In this document: piece by piece, positions 1 to 9,033 of the stretch
Numbering within the stretch: position 1 is the first letter of the stretch
How the letters are laid out: every line of letters begins with the position of its first letter
Source of the DNA: UBA9732 sp963621975
GTDB lineage: Bacteria; Spirochaetota; Spirochaetia; Sphaerochaetales; Sphaerochaetaceae
Assembly (NCBI GenBank): GCA_963621975.1
Contig: CAVFGI010000003.1
Location: 41,860-105,859, forward strand
Length of the DNA stretch: 64,000 nt
Direction of reading: 5' to 3'
Notes under the pieces: model-generated
The model's database searches: none
What the model was told of the DNA's origin: nothing
What the model saw: only the letters and a program-made list of their open reading frames with translations
Made by a program: the position numbers and the translations under genes

Positions 1-23
1 TTTTCATGCATTGTAGCAATCAC
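1..23 (-). CDS. Start of the next gene in the sugar ABC operon (partial)
   Basis: Only about seven codons are inside the window. Reading leftward, AAGGAGG (31-37) overlaps the stop of the permease at 36. After 7 nt there is a GTG at 21-23, with an in-frame ATG at 9-11. The spacing favours the GTG. Position after a MalF-type permease suggests a second permease or another transporter part, but no product can be read from the sequence present. Confidence 0.45.
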
Positions 24-35
24 TTCCAGGCCTCC

Positions 36-992
36 TTAATAATGAACTTTCTTCTTACTGACATACAAATTCAGAAGAGTAACAACCAGAATGAGACCAA
101 ACAAAATCAGAGCAGCCGCACTAGCTCTTCCCTGATTGTTATTTGAAAGCGCATCGTAAATAAATCCAACCATTGTATTGAGGCGTTTTGCATCATCTGC
201 AGGACCCATTGTTTCACCAAAGATACCAACAATACTGGTGTATTCCTTAAAACCACCAATAAAACCTGTAATAACAACGTAGGCAATCATTGGAGAAAGA
301 AGAGGAACAGTAATCCTTGTAAAGATTCTGCGTCTTGAAGTTCCATCAACCTTAGCTGCGTCATAATACTGCTTGTTAATACTCTGAAGACCCCCCAAGA
401 GGATAAGAATCTTAAAAGGAAGGGCATTCCACACAATGTAGATAATCATAACAGTCATATTTGCAACATAAGAAGAACCATAGTTAATCCAGTTAATTGG
501 CTTTCCCCCAAAGAACTCTATAACGTTGTTTACAATACCGGCCGTTACAATAATCTCGTTTTCTGTTCCATAGAAGCTTCCAACAATGTTGAACATTGCA
601 GCAAAAACCATTCCTATAGCAATTGAGTTTGTAACATAGGGAAGGAAAAAGATTGTTTGAAGGAACTTTTGCAGTGTTTTTATAGAATTCAAACAAACTG
701 CAATAAGAAGAGCTAAGATTGTTGAAATTGGAACAGTAAAGATACAAAGCAAAATTGTATTCTTCATGCACTGAACAAACTTCTTATACTGAACAACCTT
801 TGTAAAATTACCAAAACCAAACTTAAAGGTGGCTCCACCAACAGCCTTAAGACCACTGTAATTTTCGAGAAAAGCCATTCTTACTGTATTAATAATTGGC
901 CAAACTGTAAAAACAAGTAGTAATACAAGAGCTGGAGCTAAATAAATCCATGCTTTCCACGGATGTCTGCTTTCTACCATGCTACTGGCCAT
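36..992 (-). CDS. Sugar ABC transporter permease (MalF/UgpA type)
   Basis: This is an inner-membrane permease of a carbohydrate importer, 318 aa with about six hydrophobic segments. The first lies at residues 15-35. The EAA loop that docks the ATPase is visible around residues 210-230 as YYDAAKVDGTSRRRIF followed by TVPLL. The start follows AGGGG with good spacing and lies 1 nt after the stop of the upstream ATPase gene, so the two are translationally linked. The substrate cannot be deduced; no binding protein is in view on this side. Family call is firm, substrate open. Confidence 0.92.
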   Translation of the reverse strand: MASSMVESRHPWKAWIYLAPALVLLLVFTVWPIINTVRMAFLENYSGLKAVGGATFKFGFGNFTKVVQYKKFVQCMKNTILLCIFTVPISTILALLIAVCLNSIKTLQKFLQTIFFLPYVTNSIAIGMVFAAMFNIVGSFYGTENEIIVTAGIVNNVIEFFGGKPINWINYGSSYVANMTVMIIYIVWNALPFKILILLGGLQSINKQYYDAAKVDGTSRRRIFTRITVPLLSPMIAYVVITGFIGGFKEYTSIVGIFGETMGPADDAKRLNTMVGFIYDALSNNNQGRASAAALILFGLILVVTLLNLYVSKKKVHY

Positions 993-993
993 A

Positions 994-2097
994 TCACTTT
1001 TCCCCTACATAAATACGTTCTTCTGTCTCTTTATTAAACAGGAACATCTTATTTGGCTTAATATTGAACTTAACAACTTGGCTGTCTGGAGCTATGTGAT
1101 TATCGGCATCAATGATGGCTCTCAATGAAGAGGTCATAGACGCTTCATTTGAACCAACAACACTCACATCTCGGCCCATAACCTCAATAGAATTAAGTTT
1201 ACAGGTAAATGCACCATCATGGCTTAAAACAAAACCTTCTGGCCTAATTCCAACGTAAACCTCTTGATCTGGGACATTGTTTGCATTTCCAATGGCTTCA
1301 TTTCCAAGGTAAACCTTTCCATCTTTAACCTTTCCATCAAAAACGTTGATTGGCGGAGTACCAAGGAATTTAGCAACAAACAGGTTAGCTGGACTATTGT
1401 AAACATCTTGAGGCTTACCAATCTGCTGAATGATTCCAAGTTTCATAACAACAATCATGTCAGATATACTCATGGCTTCTTCTTGGTCATGTGTAACAAA
1501 AACAGTTGTAATGTTTGTTGCTCTTTGAATTCTTCTAATCTCTTCTCTTGTTTGAAGTCTAAGCCTTGCATCCAAGTTTGAAAGAGGTTCATCTAAGAGA
1601 AGAACTTTTGGCATTTTAACCAAGGCTCTAGCAATAGCTACACGTTGCTGCTGACCACCAGAAAGCTCACTTGGTTTTCTTTCCATGAGCTCGTCAATTT
1701 GAACAATTTTGGCAACTTCTTCTGCACGTTTGAGCATCTCTTCCTTGGGAAGCTTATCTGCACCTTTAAGATTCTGAAGAGGGAAAAGGATATTTTGTTT
1801 AACAGTCATGTGTGGATACAGAGCATAGTTCTGGAAAACAAGACCAACGCCTCTGTTTTCTGGTGGAAGTTGTGTTACATCATCCTTTCCAAAGAAAATC
1901 TGCCCACTTGATGGCTTTTGTAAGCCACAAATCATGTACAGCGTAGTGCTCTTTCCGCAGCCAGATGGACCAAGGAGTCCAACAAGCTTTCCATCTGGAA
2001 TTGTGAATGTAAAGTCATTAACAGCAACAACCTCTTCTCCACTGTTCTTGTTCCTACTTGGGAAAATCTTAGTTAAATTCTTAAGTTCAACAATCAT
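994..2097 (-). CDS. Sugar ABC transporter ATPase (MalK/UgpC/MsmX type)
   Basis: This 367 aa cytoplasmic ATPase energises the adjacent permease. Walker A is GPSGCGKSTT (about residues 43-52), the signature is LSGGQQQRVAIARAL, Walker B is LLLDEPLSNLDA, and the H-loop is in FVTHDQEEA. The 120-residue C-terminal part has the TOBE/OB regulatory fold typical of carbohydrate ATPases. The maltodextrin operon at 21-28 kb has no ATPase of its own. In other bacteria one MsmX-type ATPase serves several sugar permeases, so this subunit might be shared; that is inference. RBS is AAGGA. Confidence 0.93.
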   Translation of the reverse strand: MIVELKNLTKIFPSRNKNSGEEVVAVNDFTFTIPDGKLVGLLGPSGCGKSTTLYMICGLQKPSSGQIFFGKDDVTQLPPENRGVGLVFQNYALYPHMTVKQNILFPLQNLKGADKLPKEEMLKRAEEVAKIVQIDELMERKPSELSGGQQQRVAIARALVKMPKVLLLDEPLSNLDARLRLQTREEIRRIQRATNITTVFVTHDQEEAMSISDMIVVMKLGIIQQIGKPQDVYNSPANLFVAKFLGTPPINVFDGKVKDGKVYLGNEAIGNANNVPDQEVYVGIRPEGFVLSHDGAFTCKLNSIEVMGRDVSVVGSNEASMTSSLRAIIDADNHIAPDSQVVKFNIKPNKMFLFNKETEERIYVGEK

Positions 2098-2114
2098 ATC
2101 TATTTCCTTTTTAT

Positions 2115-2879
2115 TTAAAAGTAACTCAATTTACTAGCTTTCTCTGCTGCAGCCTTTTTCTTTGCATCAATAAGTTCTTCTTCGCTGTTGTAAATCATTT
2201 GGCTTGCGAAATCCACTACTACAGTATCAGATAATAGGTCATGAATCAAAGAATTCTTTTTGGTTGCAAAAAAGAGAATCAATTGCAAAAGTAAAATAAG
2301 ACCAATGATAATTGTACCCATTAGCCCTATAGAATTAAATAAAATCATTATGATAATTAAGACAGGAACCATTGTTTCAATGGCAAACTTTCCAAGAAAG
2401 GTTCTGATAAACAGGCTAATATTGTTTATTTTTACTCCGTTAGTTCTCATTACTGCAATTCCAAAAATCTTCTTTCCCAAGGTCTGTCCGTTTTTGAAAA
2501 TTATCGGGATGATGAAATCAAGGACAAAATAAGCTAGGAAGATGGAAAGAGATGTAATGAGTTGCATTAAATCAACCATCATGTTGTAGGCATACATGGC
2601 TTCCATGTCATAAAACAAAGCATCCCGTGCAGACATGTACGAGTCTTGCTCCGTTTTGCTTAGTTCGTTGAATTCTGCTTTCGTATACTCGAATGACGTC
2701 CCGTAACTCTGTTCATAAAAAGTTAGCTTGTTGGTATAGGTAGCGCTGTATGAGTCATAGTGAGTTATAGTTGAAAGCAAAAAAGCAAAACCAATTGCCA
2801 GTATTCCAAAGAGAATAAAATCAAACAAGAAAGCCGATGCCCTTTTCCAGATGCTTGCTTTTTGCAAATCAAAAATCAT
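2115..2879 (-). CDS. RDD-family membrane protein
   Basis: Integral membrane protein of about 254 aa. The N-terminus carries the Arg-Asp-Asp-type opening (KRASAFLFDFILFG), followed by hydrophobic segments near residues 15-40, 105-125 and 165-205. In the second half, GQTLGKKIFGIAVMRTNG is typical of RDD proteins. Family function is poorly defined; some members act in ion or solute transport. The longer reading from a TTG at 2897 has its purine box only 2 nt away, so I prefer the ATG at 2879, although its RBS is weak. It precedes the ATPase gene by 17 nt, so probably the same operon. Confidence 0.8.
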   Translation of the reverse strand: MIFDLQKASIWKRASAFLFDFILFGILAIGFAFLLSTITHYDSYSATYTNKLTFYEQSYGTSFEYTKAEFNELSKTEQDSYMSARDALFYDMEAMYAYNMMVDLMQLITSLSIFLAYFVLDFIIPIIFKNGQTLGKKIFGIAVMRTNGVKINNISLFIRTFLGKFAIETMVPVLIIIMILFNSIGLMGTIIIGLILLLQLILFFATKKNSLIHDLLSDTVVVDFASQMIYNSEEELIDAKKKAAAEKASKLSYF

Positions 2880-2960
2880 ACTAGTTGTCCAAACCAATGC
2901 CTTTCTATTCTATACCATTTTACAACCAGTTAGCAATTAGATTGTTAGGCTAAAAAGATT

Positions 2961-2998
2961 GGGAGTGCCCCTCATCAACGATGGGTGGGACACTCCCC
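2961..2998 (-). terminator. Hairpin terminator after the DUF5655-like gene
   Basis: GGGAGTG (2961-2967) pairs with CACTCCC (2991-2997). An inner CATC/GATG pairing closes the loop. On the minus strand the stem is followed by AATCTTTTTAGCC, a short T-run. It ends the gene at 3028-3417 and insulates the RDD/ABC operon. Confidence 0.6.
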
Positions 2999-3027
2999 GG
3001 AAAAGAAAAAAAGGTTTTATTGGAGTT

Positions 3028-3417
3028 CTATACTCTTCTCAAATAATTGAGCTTTGAGTATTCATACGATTGACGAATCCAGCTCTTTAGTTCCGAATCA
3101 ATATCGTTACTAGACTGGATTGAGACATGATAGACATAAGAACCATTTGGAAGTGGTTGAAGGGTTCGTTCAATTCTACCATTAGAAATTCTTTTTTTAT
3201 TAGTGAAGGTCAAAGTAAAGAGTGCAGGCTTTGAGGTTTCAGAAGGAAGTGCAACATAAGCAAAGCCCACTGATGTTCTGAAGGCTATAACCGAATCTTG
3301 CACAGCTATTTTTGCTTCTGGACAAAACTCTCCTATATATGTCTTCAAGTTCTCAAATGCTTCTAAAGACACTGGATTATTATCAAAAAAAGCCTGTGCC
3401 TTATCTTCGCCTGACAT
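3028..3417 (-). CDS. DUF5655-domain protein
   Basis: Small soluble protein of 129 aa. The C-terminal half matches my recollection of the DUF5655 pattern: an IAF-FAYVAL strand pair, then LFTLTF, RISNGRI, and the closing HVSIQSSNDID followed by a WIRQSYEYS helix. No catalytic motif is evident and the family's function is unknown. The open frame extends upstream to 3543, but GGAGG with 8 nt spacing directly precedes the ATG at 3417, so I take that start. Monocistronic, followed by a hairpin terminator. Confidence 0.7.
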   Translation of the reverse strand: MSGEDKAQAFFDNNPVSLEAFENLKTYIGEFCPEAKIAVQDSVIAFRTSVGFAYVALPSETSKPALFTLTFTNKKRISNGRIERTLQPLPNGSYVYHVSIQSSNDIDSELKSWIRQSYEYSKLNYLRRV

Positions 3418-3717
3418 CCTTTTTTCCTCCATAAAAAATGTTCGCACGCAGTCTTCTTTTAGACTTTGTAATTGGATTATAAGGGGCGTATTTAAATTTG
3501 TCAATTCCTTATATTGCAAAAAGTTACGAGTTTTTTCAGTCATATATTTTCTATATAACTTTGCTAGTAGAATCCAATAAAAACATACAAAAAACTATTT
3601 GCCTTTTTATAGATTTATATAGGTTTCAATATTTGCACTTTTCCCCTTTTTTCCTCTATGCCACTTACATCAAAGAACTCGCTTTTCTTTTTTTTACTTC
3701 ATATGTATTATTTAGAC

Positions 3718-3735
3718 GTGGACATAGGTGTCCAC
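3718..3735 (+). other. Inverted repeat in the trxA 5' leader
   Basis: GTGGACA-TAGG-TGTCCAC is a perfect 7-bp stem with a 4-nt loop. It sits just upstream of the trxA Shine-Dalgarno (AAGGAGA, 3737-3743). It could stabilise the mRNA, affect initiation or be an operator; the sequence alone does not decide. The upstream stretch 3548-3717 is A+T-rich. It contains TATTAT at 3706-3711 as a possible -10 without a convincing -35. Confidence 0.5.
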
Positions 3736-3748
3736 CAAGGAGAAAAAT

Positions 3749-4072
3749 ATGAGTGAAGTGATTCTCAACGCAAATACTTTTGAAAATGAAGTGCTGAATT
3801 GTGATAAGCCGGTCTTGGTAGACTTTTGGGCAACATGGTGTGGACCTTGCAAAATGATTGCCCCTTTAATTTCACAGCTTGCTGAAAAATATGAAGGAAA
3901 GATTAAAGTATGTAAGGCCAATGTTGATGAGAACGCAGAGCTTGCCACCTCTTATGGTGTAAGTAGCATTCCTACCCTTCTTATTTTTAAAAATGGTGAA
4001 GTTGTTGCACAAAGAATTGGTGCAGCTAGTATGCCAGTTCTAGAAGCTTTCATTGAAGATAATCTCGTTTAA
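3749..4072 (+). CDS. trxA: Thioredoxin
   Basis: Cytoplasmic disulfide reductase of 107 aa, the normal length. The active site WCGPC lies at residues 30-34 (Cys31/Cys34) after the conserved VDFWA strand. The cis-proline loop is SSIPTLLIFKNG. The start at 3749 is set by AAGGAGA 5 nt upstream; an upstream in-frame start at 3728 would lie inside the leader hairpin and is rejected. The next gene begins 2 nt after its stop, so it is probably co-transcribed with the ABC exporter. Confidence 0.97.
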   Translation: MSEVILNANTFENEVLNCDKPVLVDFWATWCGPCKMIAPLISQLAEKYEGKIKVCKANVDENAELATSYGVSSIPTLLIFKNGEVVAQRIGAASMPVLEAFIEDNLV

Positions 4073-4073
4073 T

Positions 4074-5828
4074 ATGAAAAATCTTTTTGTCTATTTAAAG
4101 AGATATAAGAAAGAAAGCATTCTTGCGCCACTTTTTAAACTCCTAGAAGCATTATTTGATTTACTTGTACCAATTGTTGTAGCTCGGATGATAAATACCA
4201 ACGCAATCTCAGATAAAAACCAAATTTTTATCTGCTTTGGGACCTTGATTCTTATGGCCTTAATTGGTCTTGCCTGTAGTACTGTAGCTCAATTTTACTC
4301 GGCAAAAGCAAGTACAAGCATAGCTGGGGACTTACGACAAGAACTATTTGACCACATCCAAAAGTTTTCCTATTCCAACTTAGACAATTTGGGTAGCGAT
4401 ACACTTATCACTCGTCTTACTGCCGATATAAATCAAGTACAAACAGGAATAAACATGGGATTAAGGCTTCTTTTGAGAAGCCCTTTTATTGTTTTTGGAG
4501 CTATGGTGATGGCCTTTACCATTGATGTTAAATGCGCCATCATTTTTGCAATTACAATTCCAATTCTTCTTGTGGTAACTCTTTTCATCATGAAGGTCAG
4601 TATCCCCTTGTTTGGCAAAGCACAAACAAGTTTGGATAAAGTTACAGAACAAACCCGTGAAAACTTAACAGGAGTTAGAGTAATAAGGGCCTTTTGCAGA
4701 GAGGAACAAAGCATAGAAGATTTTGATAAAAGTAATGATGCACTAACACGCTTAAATTTGTTTGTTGGTCGTATTTCAGCAATGCTTAACCCATTAACAT
4801 ACGTTCTTATCAATATTGCAACAATCATTCTAATCAAACAGGCTGCAATTAGAGTAAACCTTGGAAATCTTCAGCAGGGAGATGTTGTTGCTCTTTACAA
4901 CTATATGCTTCAGATTGTTGTTGAGCTCATTAAACTAGCTTCTTTAACTATTACCCTAAACAAATCCTTGGCATGCTCAAAACGTGTTTTTTCAATTCTA
5001 GAAGTCCAACCAAGCATGGAATATGTGCAAGAACAACTAGATTCAAAAGACTCTTTGAATGAAGGCTCTATGCCAGCCGTAGAATTCAAAGATGTAAGTT
5101 TTACCTACTCAGGCGCAGGGGCTCCAAGTTTAAGTCACATCTCTTTCTCAGCAAACAGAGGACAAACTGTAGGCATTATTGGAGGAACTGGTAGCGGAAA
5201 AACTACGTTGGTAAACCTTATTCCCAGATTTTATGATGCAACAACGGGTAACATTCTTTTAAATGGTCATAATGTAAAAGACATAGAAAAGAATAAAATC
5301 TGTGATTTAGTTGCGGTTGTTCCACAAAAAGCAGTCTTATTTCGTGGTTCAATTAGAGACAATCTTAAGTGGGGAAATGAAAAAGCTACAGAGGAAGATC
5401 TTTGGCAAGCACTAAACATTGCCCAAGCAAAGGAGATTGTAGAGAAAAAGGAAGGACAACTTGATTTTGAACTAGAACAAGGAGGGAAAAACCTTTCAGG
5501 AGGGCAAAAACAACGCCTTACTATAGCAAGAGCCTTAGTGAAAAAATCGGGTATTTTAATTTTGGATGATTCCTCTAGTGCTCTTGATTTTGCAACCGAT
5601 GCTGCATTAAGAAAAGCTCTTGCAACCTTAGAAGGGACTACCACTTTCTTAGTCTCTCAACGAATTGCTTGTGTTCGTTCTGCTAATCTGATCTTGGTTT
5701 TAGACAACGGCACTCTTGCTGGTATTGGAACTCATGATTCCCTTATGAATGACTGCAAAGTCTATCAGGAAATCTACTATTCACAGTTCCCAGAAGAGCG
5801 GCAATCCTCTTTGGGGGTACAGAAATGA
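4074..5828 (+). CDS. Heterodimeric ABC exporter subunit, degenerate site
   Basis: Fused membrane and ATPase half-transporter, 584 aa. It has six hydrophobic segments in residues 1-310 and an ATPase domain from about 335. Walker A is GGTGSGKTT and the signature LSGGQKQRLTIARAL is canonical. Walker B reads LILDDSSSALD, with Asp where the catalytic Glu should be. The H-loop reads LVSQR, with Gln for His. Both changes mark the non-hydrolysing site of asymmetric exporters such as TM287/288, BmrCD and LmrCD. The partner overlaps by 4 nt. The substrate is unknown (drug, lipid or peptide). Confidence 0.92.
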   Translation: MKNLFVYLKRYKKESILAPLFKLLEALFDLLVPIVVARMINTNAISDKNQIFICFGTLILMALIGLACSTVAQFYSAKASTSIAGDLRQELFDHIQKFSYSNLDNLGSDTLITRLTADINQVQTGINMGLRLLLRSPFIVFGAMVMAFTIDVKCAIIFAITIPILLVVTLFIMKVSIPLFGKAQTSLDKVTEQTRENLTGVRVIRAFCREEQSIEDFDKSNDALTRLNLFVGRISAMLNPLTYVLINIATIILIKQAAIRVNLGNLQQGDVVALYNYMLQIVVELIKLASLTITLNKSLACSKRVFSILEVQPSMEYVQEQLDSKDSLNEGSMPAVEFKDVSFTYSGAGAPSLSHISFSANRGQTVGIIGGTGSGKTTLVNLIPRFYDATTGNILLNGHNVKDIEKNKICDLVAVVPQKAVLFRGSIRDNLKWGNEKATEEDLWQALNIAQAKEIVEKKEGQLDFELEQGGKNLSGGQKQRLTIARALVKKSGILILDDSSSALDFATDAALRKALATLEGTTTFLVSQRIACVRSANLILVLDNGTLAGIGTHDSLMNDCKVYQEIYYSQFPEERQSSLGVQK

Positions 5829-7552
5829 AAAATCGTAGTGCTATTTTTAGGCTCTCTCCATATATTGCAAAGTACTGGCCAGCCTTAATTTTGAGCATAA
5901 TTTTTGCTGCAAAAAGTGTAATTTTACAGTTATACGCTCCAATTCTCTTTGGAGATGCAATAGACCAAATCATTGGGCAAAGCAATGTTCAGTTCAGTCC
6001 ATTGTTTGTTTATCTTAATCAAATAATGATTGTCATTGCCTTGGCAGCTCTTTGTACCTGGTTGATGAATTTGTTAAACAATCACATTACTTTTAAAATT
6101 GTCCAAGATATTCGTTCCAAATCTATTAGAAAACTTCAAAAGCTTCCACTTTCCTACCTTGATGCTCACAGCACCGGAGACATTGTAAGCCGAATCATTG
6201 CAGATGCTGACGTCATCTCTGATGGCCTACTTTTAGGATTTACCCAAATTTTTTCGGGTGTTATCACAATTATTGCGACATTGTTTTTCATGTTTTCAAA
6301 GAATGTAAAAGTTTCTCTTTTGGTAGTTATTCTTACCCCATTAAGTTTCTTGGTTGCTCGTTTTATTTCTCAACGTTCATTCTCAATGTTTAAAAAACAA
6401 AGTGAACTTAGAGGACAGCAAACTGCTCTTATTGATGAATTAATAGGGAATCAAAAAGTTGTAAAAGCCTTTGGATATGAAGACAAGGCCTCTGCAAGAT
6501 TTAAGAGCGTTAATGAGAATTTAGTACACTACAGTAAACACGCCATCTTCTACAGTAGCATGACAAATCCTTCAACTCGGTTCGTAAACAGCTTAGTTTA
6601 TGCAGGAGTTGCACTTCTTGGTGTTTTGCTAATTCCTAGTGGGAGCCTAACCGTTGGAGGACTTTCTGTTCTTCTAGCCTATGCAAACCAATACATGAAA
6701 CCCTTTAATGATATAAGCTCCGTTGTTACAGAGCTCCAAAACGCTCTAGCTTGTGCAACCCGTGTTTTCTCTTTACTGGACGAACCAGAAGAAACACCTG
6801 ATCCAAAAGTAAAGTTGCCAAAAGCCAAAGGAAATGTAGAAATCAAAGATGTTGCATTCTGTTATGAAGAAGACCGTCCTCTTATTGAAGATTTTAATCT
6901 AAAAGTTCAGCCAGGCATGAGAATTGCCATTGTTGGACCAACCGGTTGCGGGAAAACCACTTTAATCAATCTTCTTATGCGATTTTATGATGTCAATAAA
7001 GGAACAATAAGTATAGACGGAAAACCAATAAATCAAGTTTCACGTCACAGTCTGCGACGCAACTATGGCATGGTTCTTCAAGAAACCTGGCTCCAACATG
7101 CCTCTGTTAGAGATAACATTTGTTTTGGAAATCCTAAGGCAACAGAAGAAGAAATTATCAATGCCGCAAAAGCATCCCATTGCTGGGAATTCATTCAACG
7201 CCTTCCAAATGGTCTTGATACAATTCTCACAGATGGAAGCCTCAGTCAAGGCCAAAAGCAGTTGCTTTGCATAGCACGTGTTATGCTAAAGATTCCTCCA
7301 ATGCTCATTTTGGACGAAGCAACTTCCAATATAGATACCCTGACTGAACTTCAAGTACAAGAAGCTTTTGACACGTTAATGAAAGGACGCACCAGCTTTG
7401 TTGTTGCACACAGACTCTCAACAATACGCAATGCTTCCCTCATTCTTGTAATGAAAGACGGGAAAATCATTGAACAAGGCAACCATCAAGAACTTCTTGC
7501 AAAAGGGGGCTTCTACTACACTCTCTACAATAGCCAATTCCAACGGGCTTAG
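5825..7552 (+). CDS. Heterodimeric ABC exporter subunit, catalytic Walker B
   Basis: Partner half-transporter, 575 aa, starting at an ATGA overlap with the upstream subunit. It has six membrane segments in the first 310 residues. The ATPase domain has Walker A GPTGCGKTT, Walker B LILDEATSNIDT with the catalytic Glu, and H-loop VAHRLSTIR. Its signature is LSQGQKQLLCIAR, with Gln replacing Gly. That variant complements the degenerate Walker B of the first subunit, so the pair should form one active and one inactive ATP site. It probably exports amphipathic compounds. Confidence 0.92.
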   Translation: MKNRSAIFRLSPYIAKYWPALILSIIFAAKSVILQLYAPILFGDAIDQIIGQSNVQFSPLFVYLNQIMIVIALAALCTWLMNLLNNHITFKIVQDIRSKSIRKLQKLPLSYLDAHSTGDIVSRIIADADVISDGLLLGFTQIFSGVITIIATLFFMFSKNVKVSLLVVILTPLSFLVARFISQRSFSMFKKQSELRGQQTALIDELIGNQKVVKAFGYEDKASARFKSVNENLVHYSKHAIFYSSMTNPSTRFVNSLVYAGVALLGVLLIPSGSLTVGGLSVLLAYANQYMKPFNDISSVVTELQNALACATRVFSLLDEPEETPDPKVKLPKAKGNVEIKDVAFCYEEDRPLIEDFNLKVQPGMRIAIVGPTGCGKTTLINLLMRFYDVNKGTISIDGKPINQVSRHSLRRNYGMVLQETWLQHASVRDNICFGNPKATEEEIINAAKASHCWEFIQRLPNGLDTILTDGSLSQGQKQLLCIARVMLKIPPMLILDEATSNIDTLTELQVQEAFDTLMKGRTSFVVAHRLSTIRNASLILVMKDGKIIEQGNHQELLAKGGFYYTLYNSQFQRA

Positions 7553-7568
7553 CACGTAGCCAAGCCCG
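7544..7568. terminator. Weak inverted repeat between convergent genes
   Basis: CGGGCTT (7544-7550) pairs with AAGCCCG (7562-7568) over an 11-nt loop. It overlaps the exporter stop codon and lies before the end of the convergent lipoprotein gene. No T-run follows on either strand, so intrinsic termination is uncertain. Confidence 0.3.
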
Positions 7569-7588
7569 GAAAGAAAAACAATTATAAA

Positions 7589-8476
7589 TTATGCGTCAAA
7601 GTTATAAGTATTCATCATGTTTCTCACTAGACCTGTCACATTATAAATACCATAAACACAAATAATTATGCCTGTAACAACAGGTCCCATGCCCAAAGCT
7701 TCTGCCATAGCTGTCACAGTAGTAGTTAAAGCAAAATCTGCCTGTGGAATCTTTATTAGGTCTTTGAACCACTGCTCAAAAGTTACACCTTCTTCTAGTC
7801 CATATTCGTAGTACTCGTACAGTGACATAACAGAAAGAGCCACAAGCCCAGCCCCAACAGCAATTGCAGCTGCAGCACTAATTTTCCCCCAGAAAACTAA
7901 TTTGGGAACACATGCATACACAATACCTGCAACTAAAAGAACAATAGCCCTTGTAACCAAGGTCTTTAAATCTTTATAAAAAGCCTCTTGTTGATCCAAC
8001 GGAAGCCCCTTGGCGTGTATCATACCTTTTTCTGTCATGTTTTTTTCTAGCTGTTCTACTTGAGAATTCAATCTATCATATTCACTTGAGCTCAAAACAC
8101 TTTGGGCTGTAGACATCACAGGTTCAGTATCAAGTGTTGCCTGCGAGACATCTACAGCATAACAAAAATCAAGATAATCCTTTCCTCCTGTCTCCATCAT
8201 TGTAAGGTCCACAATCTGAGCTCCAGTCATTGGCCCGGAGCCTTTCGCAACACCATTATCAATAGAATTGCGCAAGTCCTCGTCAAGACTATCCTTAATG
8301 CAATCCATCTGAGCATCAATAACTCTAGCAACGGCTGGTTTCATTTCTTCATCAGTTATAGAACTCTTAAATGATGGAACAAAATTCATATTGCAAGCCA
8401 CAATACAAACTAGCAAGATAAGACAAACCAATTGGTTAAAGACAAATTTACTCAAACTTTTATTGTTGTAATACAT
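7589..8476 (-). CDS. Putative lipoprotein with C-terminal membrane segments
   Basis: I do not recognise this 295 aa protein. The N-terminus is a signal peptide ending in CIVAC, an acceptable lipobox. Residues 40-150 are polar and probably helical, with an acidic EYDRLNSQVEQLEKN stretch that could coil. Hydrophobic segments follow near residues 175-195, 200-220 and 260-285. It starts immediately after the stop of the upstream gene, with GGAGG lying in that gene's last codons, so the two are coupled and may form an envelope pair. Confidence 0.7.
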   Translation of the reverse strand: MYYNNKSLSKFVFNQLVCLILLVCIVACNMNFVPSFKSSITDEEMKPAVARVIDAQMDCIKDSLDEDLRNSIDNGVAKGSGPMTGAQIVDLTMMETGGKDYLDFCYAVDVSQATLDTEPVMSTAQSVLSSSEYDRLNSQVEQLEKNMTEKGMIHAKGLPLDQQEAFYKDLKTLVTRAIVLLVAGIVYACVPKLVFWGKISAAAAIAVGAGLVALSVMSLYEYYEYGLEEGVTFEQWFKDLIKIPQADFALTTTVTAMAEALGMGPVVTGIIICVYGIYNVTGLVRNMMNTYNFDA

Positions 8477-8998
8477 TTAAACCTCCGCAAAAAACCATCC
8501 AAAGGACAGCCTAAACCTAAAAGTCGTGTAACAAGGAAACGTTCCTTTGATTCGTGAATACTCTTCAGAAAAAGTCCCAGACGGATCCCTAATACAAAGA
8601 CTTGGTTCCAAAATAAGACCGTATCCTAAATTAAAGGTCCAACCCACCAGCACTTCATTTAGATTTATCAGATTTTCTAAAATCTCACTTCCATTAGAAA
8701 ATCCAACACTAAAAAGAGACAAGCCCATAAAAGGACCGGCACCCCACGGATAGTAAGCAAGCATAACTCCAACTTCCAACATGTTTGCACTATTATTCAT
8801 AGTGAAACCCAAAGGAAGTCTCAGCTCAAACCCATCTGGCAAGGAAAACCTAAAGTCCCCTGTAATTTGAAAACTTTCCTTGTGAAAAATTGGATCTTGG
8901 GCAGTTCCAACATCCAAGGAAAACCCTAGCTTATTGGAGCAATATAATGCCCCAACAAGCGTGAATACTAATAAAAAACATATCAATACTCTCTTCAT
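8477..8998 (-). CDS. Putative outer-membrane beta-barrel protein
   Basis: 173 aa with a clear Sec signal peptide (MKRVLICFLLVFTLVGALYC). The rest alternates polar and hydrophobic or aromatic residues in short strands, for example FQITGDFRFSLP and TTFRFRLSFGWFFAEV. The C-terminus is aromatic-rich, as in small outer-membrane barrels; strand count suggests 8-10. The ATG at 8998 is chosen over a TTG two codons earlier because it opens the signal peptide. Coupled to the downstream lipoprotein gene. Function unknown. Confidence 0.65.
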   Translation of the reverse strand: MKRVLICFLLVFTLVGALYCSNKLGFSLDVGTAQDPIFHKESFQITGDFRFSLPDGFELRLPLGFTMNNSANMLEVGVMLAYYPWGAGPFMGLSLFSVGFSNGSEILENLINLNEVLVGWTFNLGYGLILEPSLCIRDPSGTFSEEYSRIKGTFPCYTTFRFRLSFGWFFAEV

Positions 8999-9033
8999 AG
9001 GCAACCGTTCACCACATACATTGTTCCTATTCC

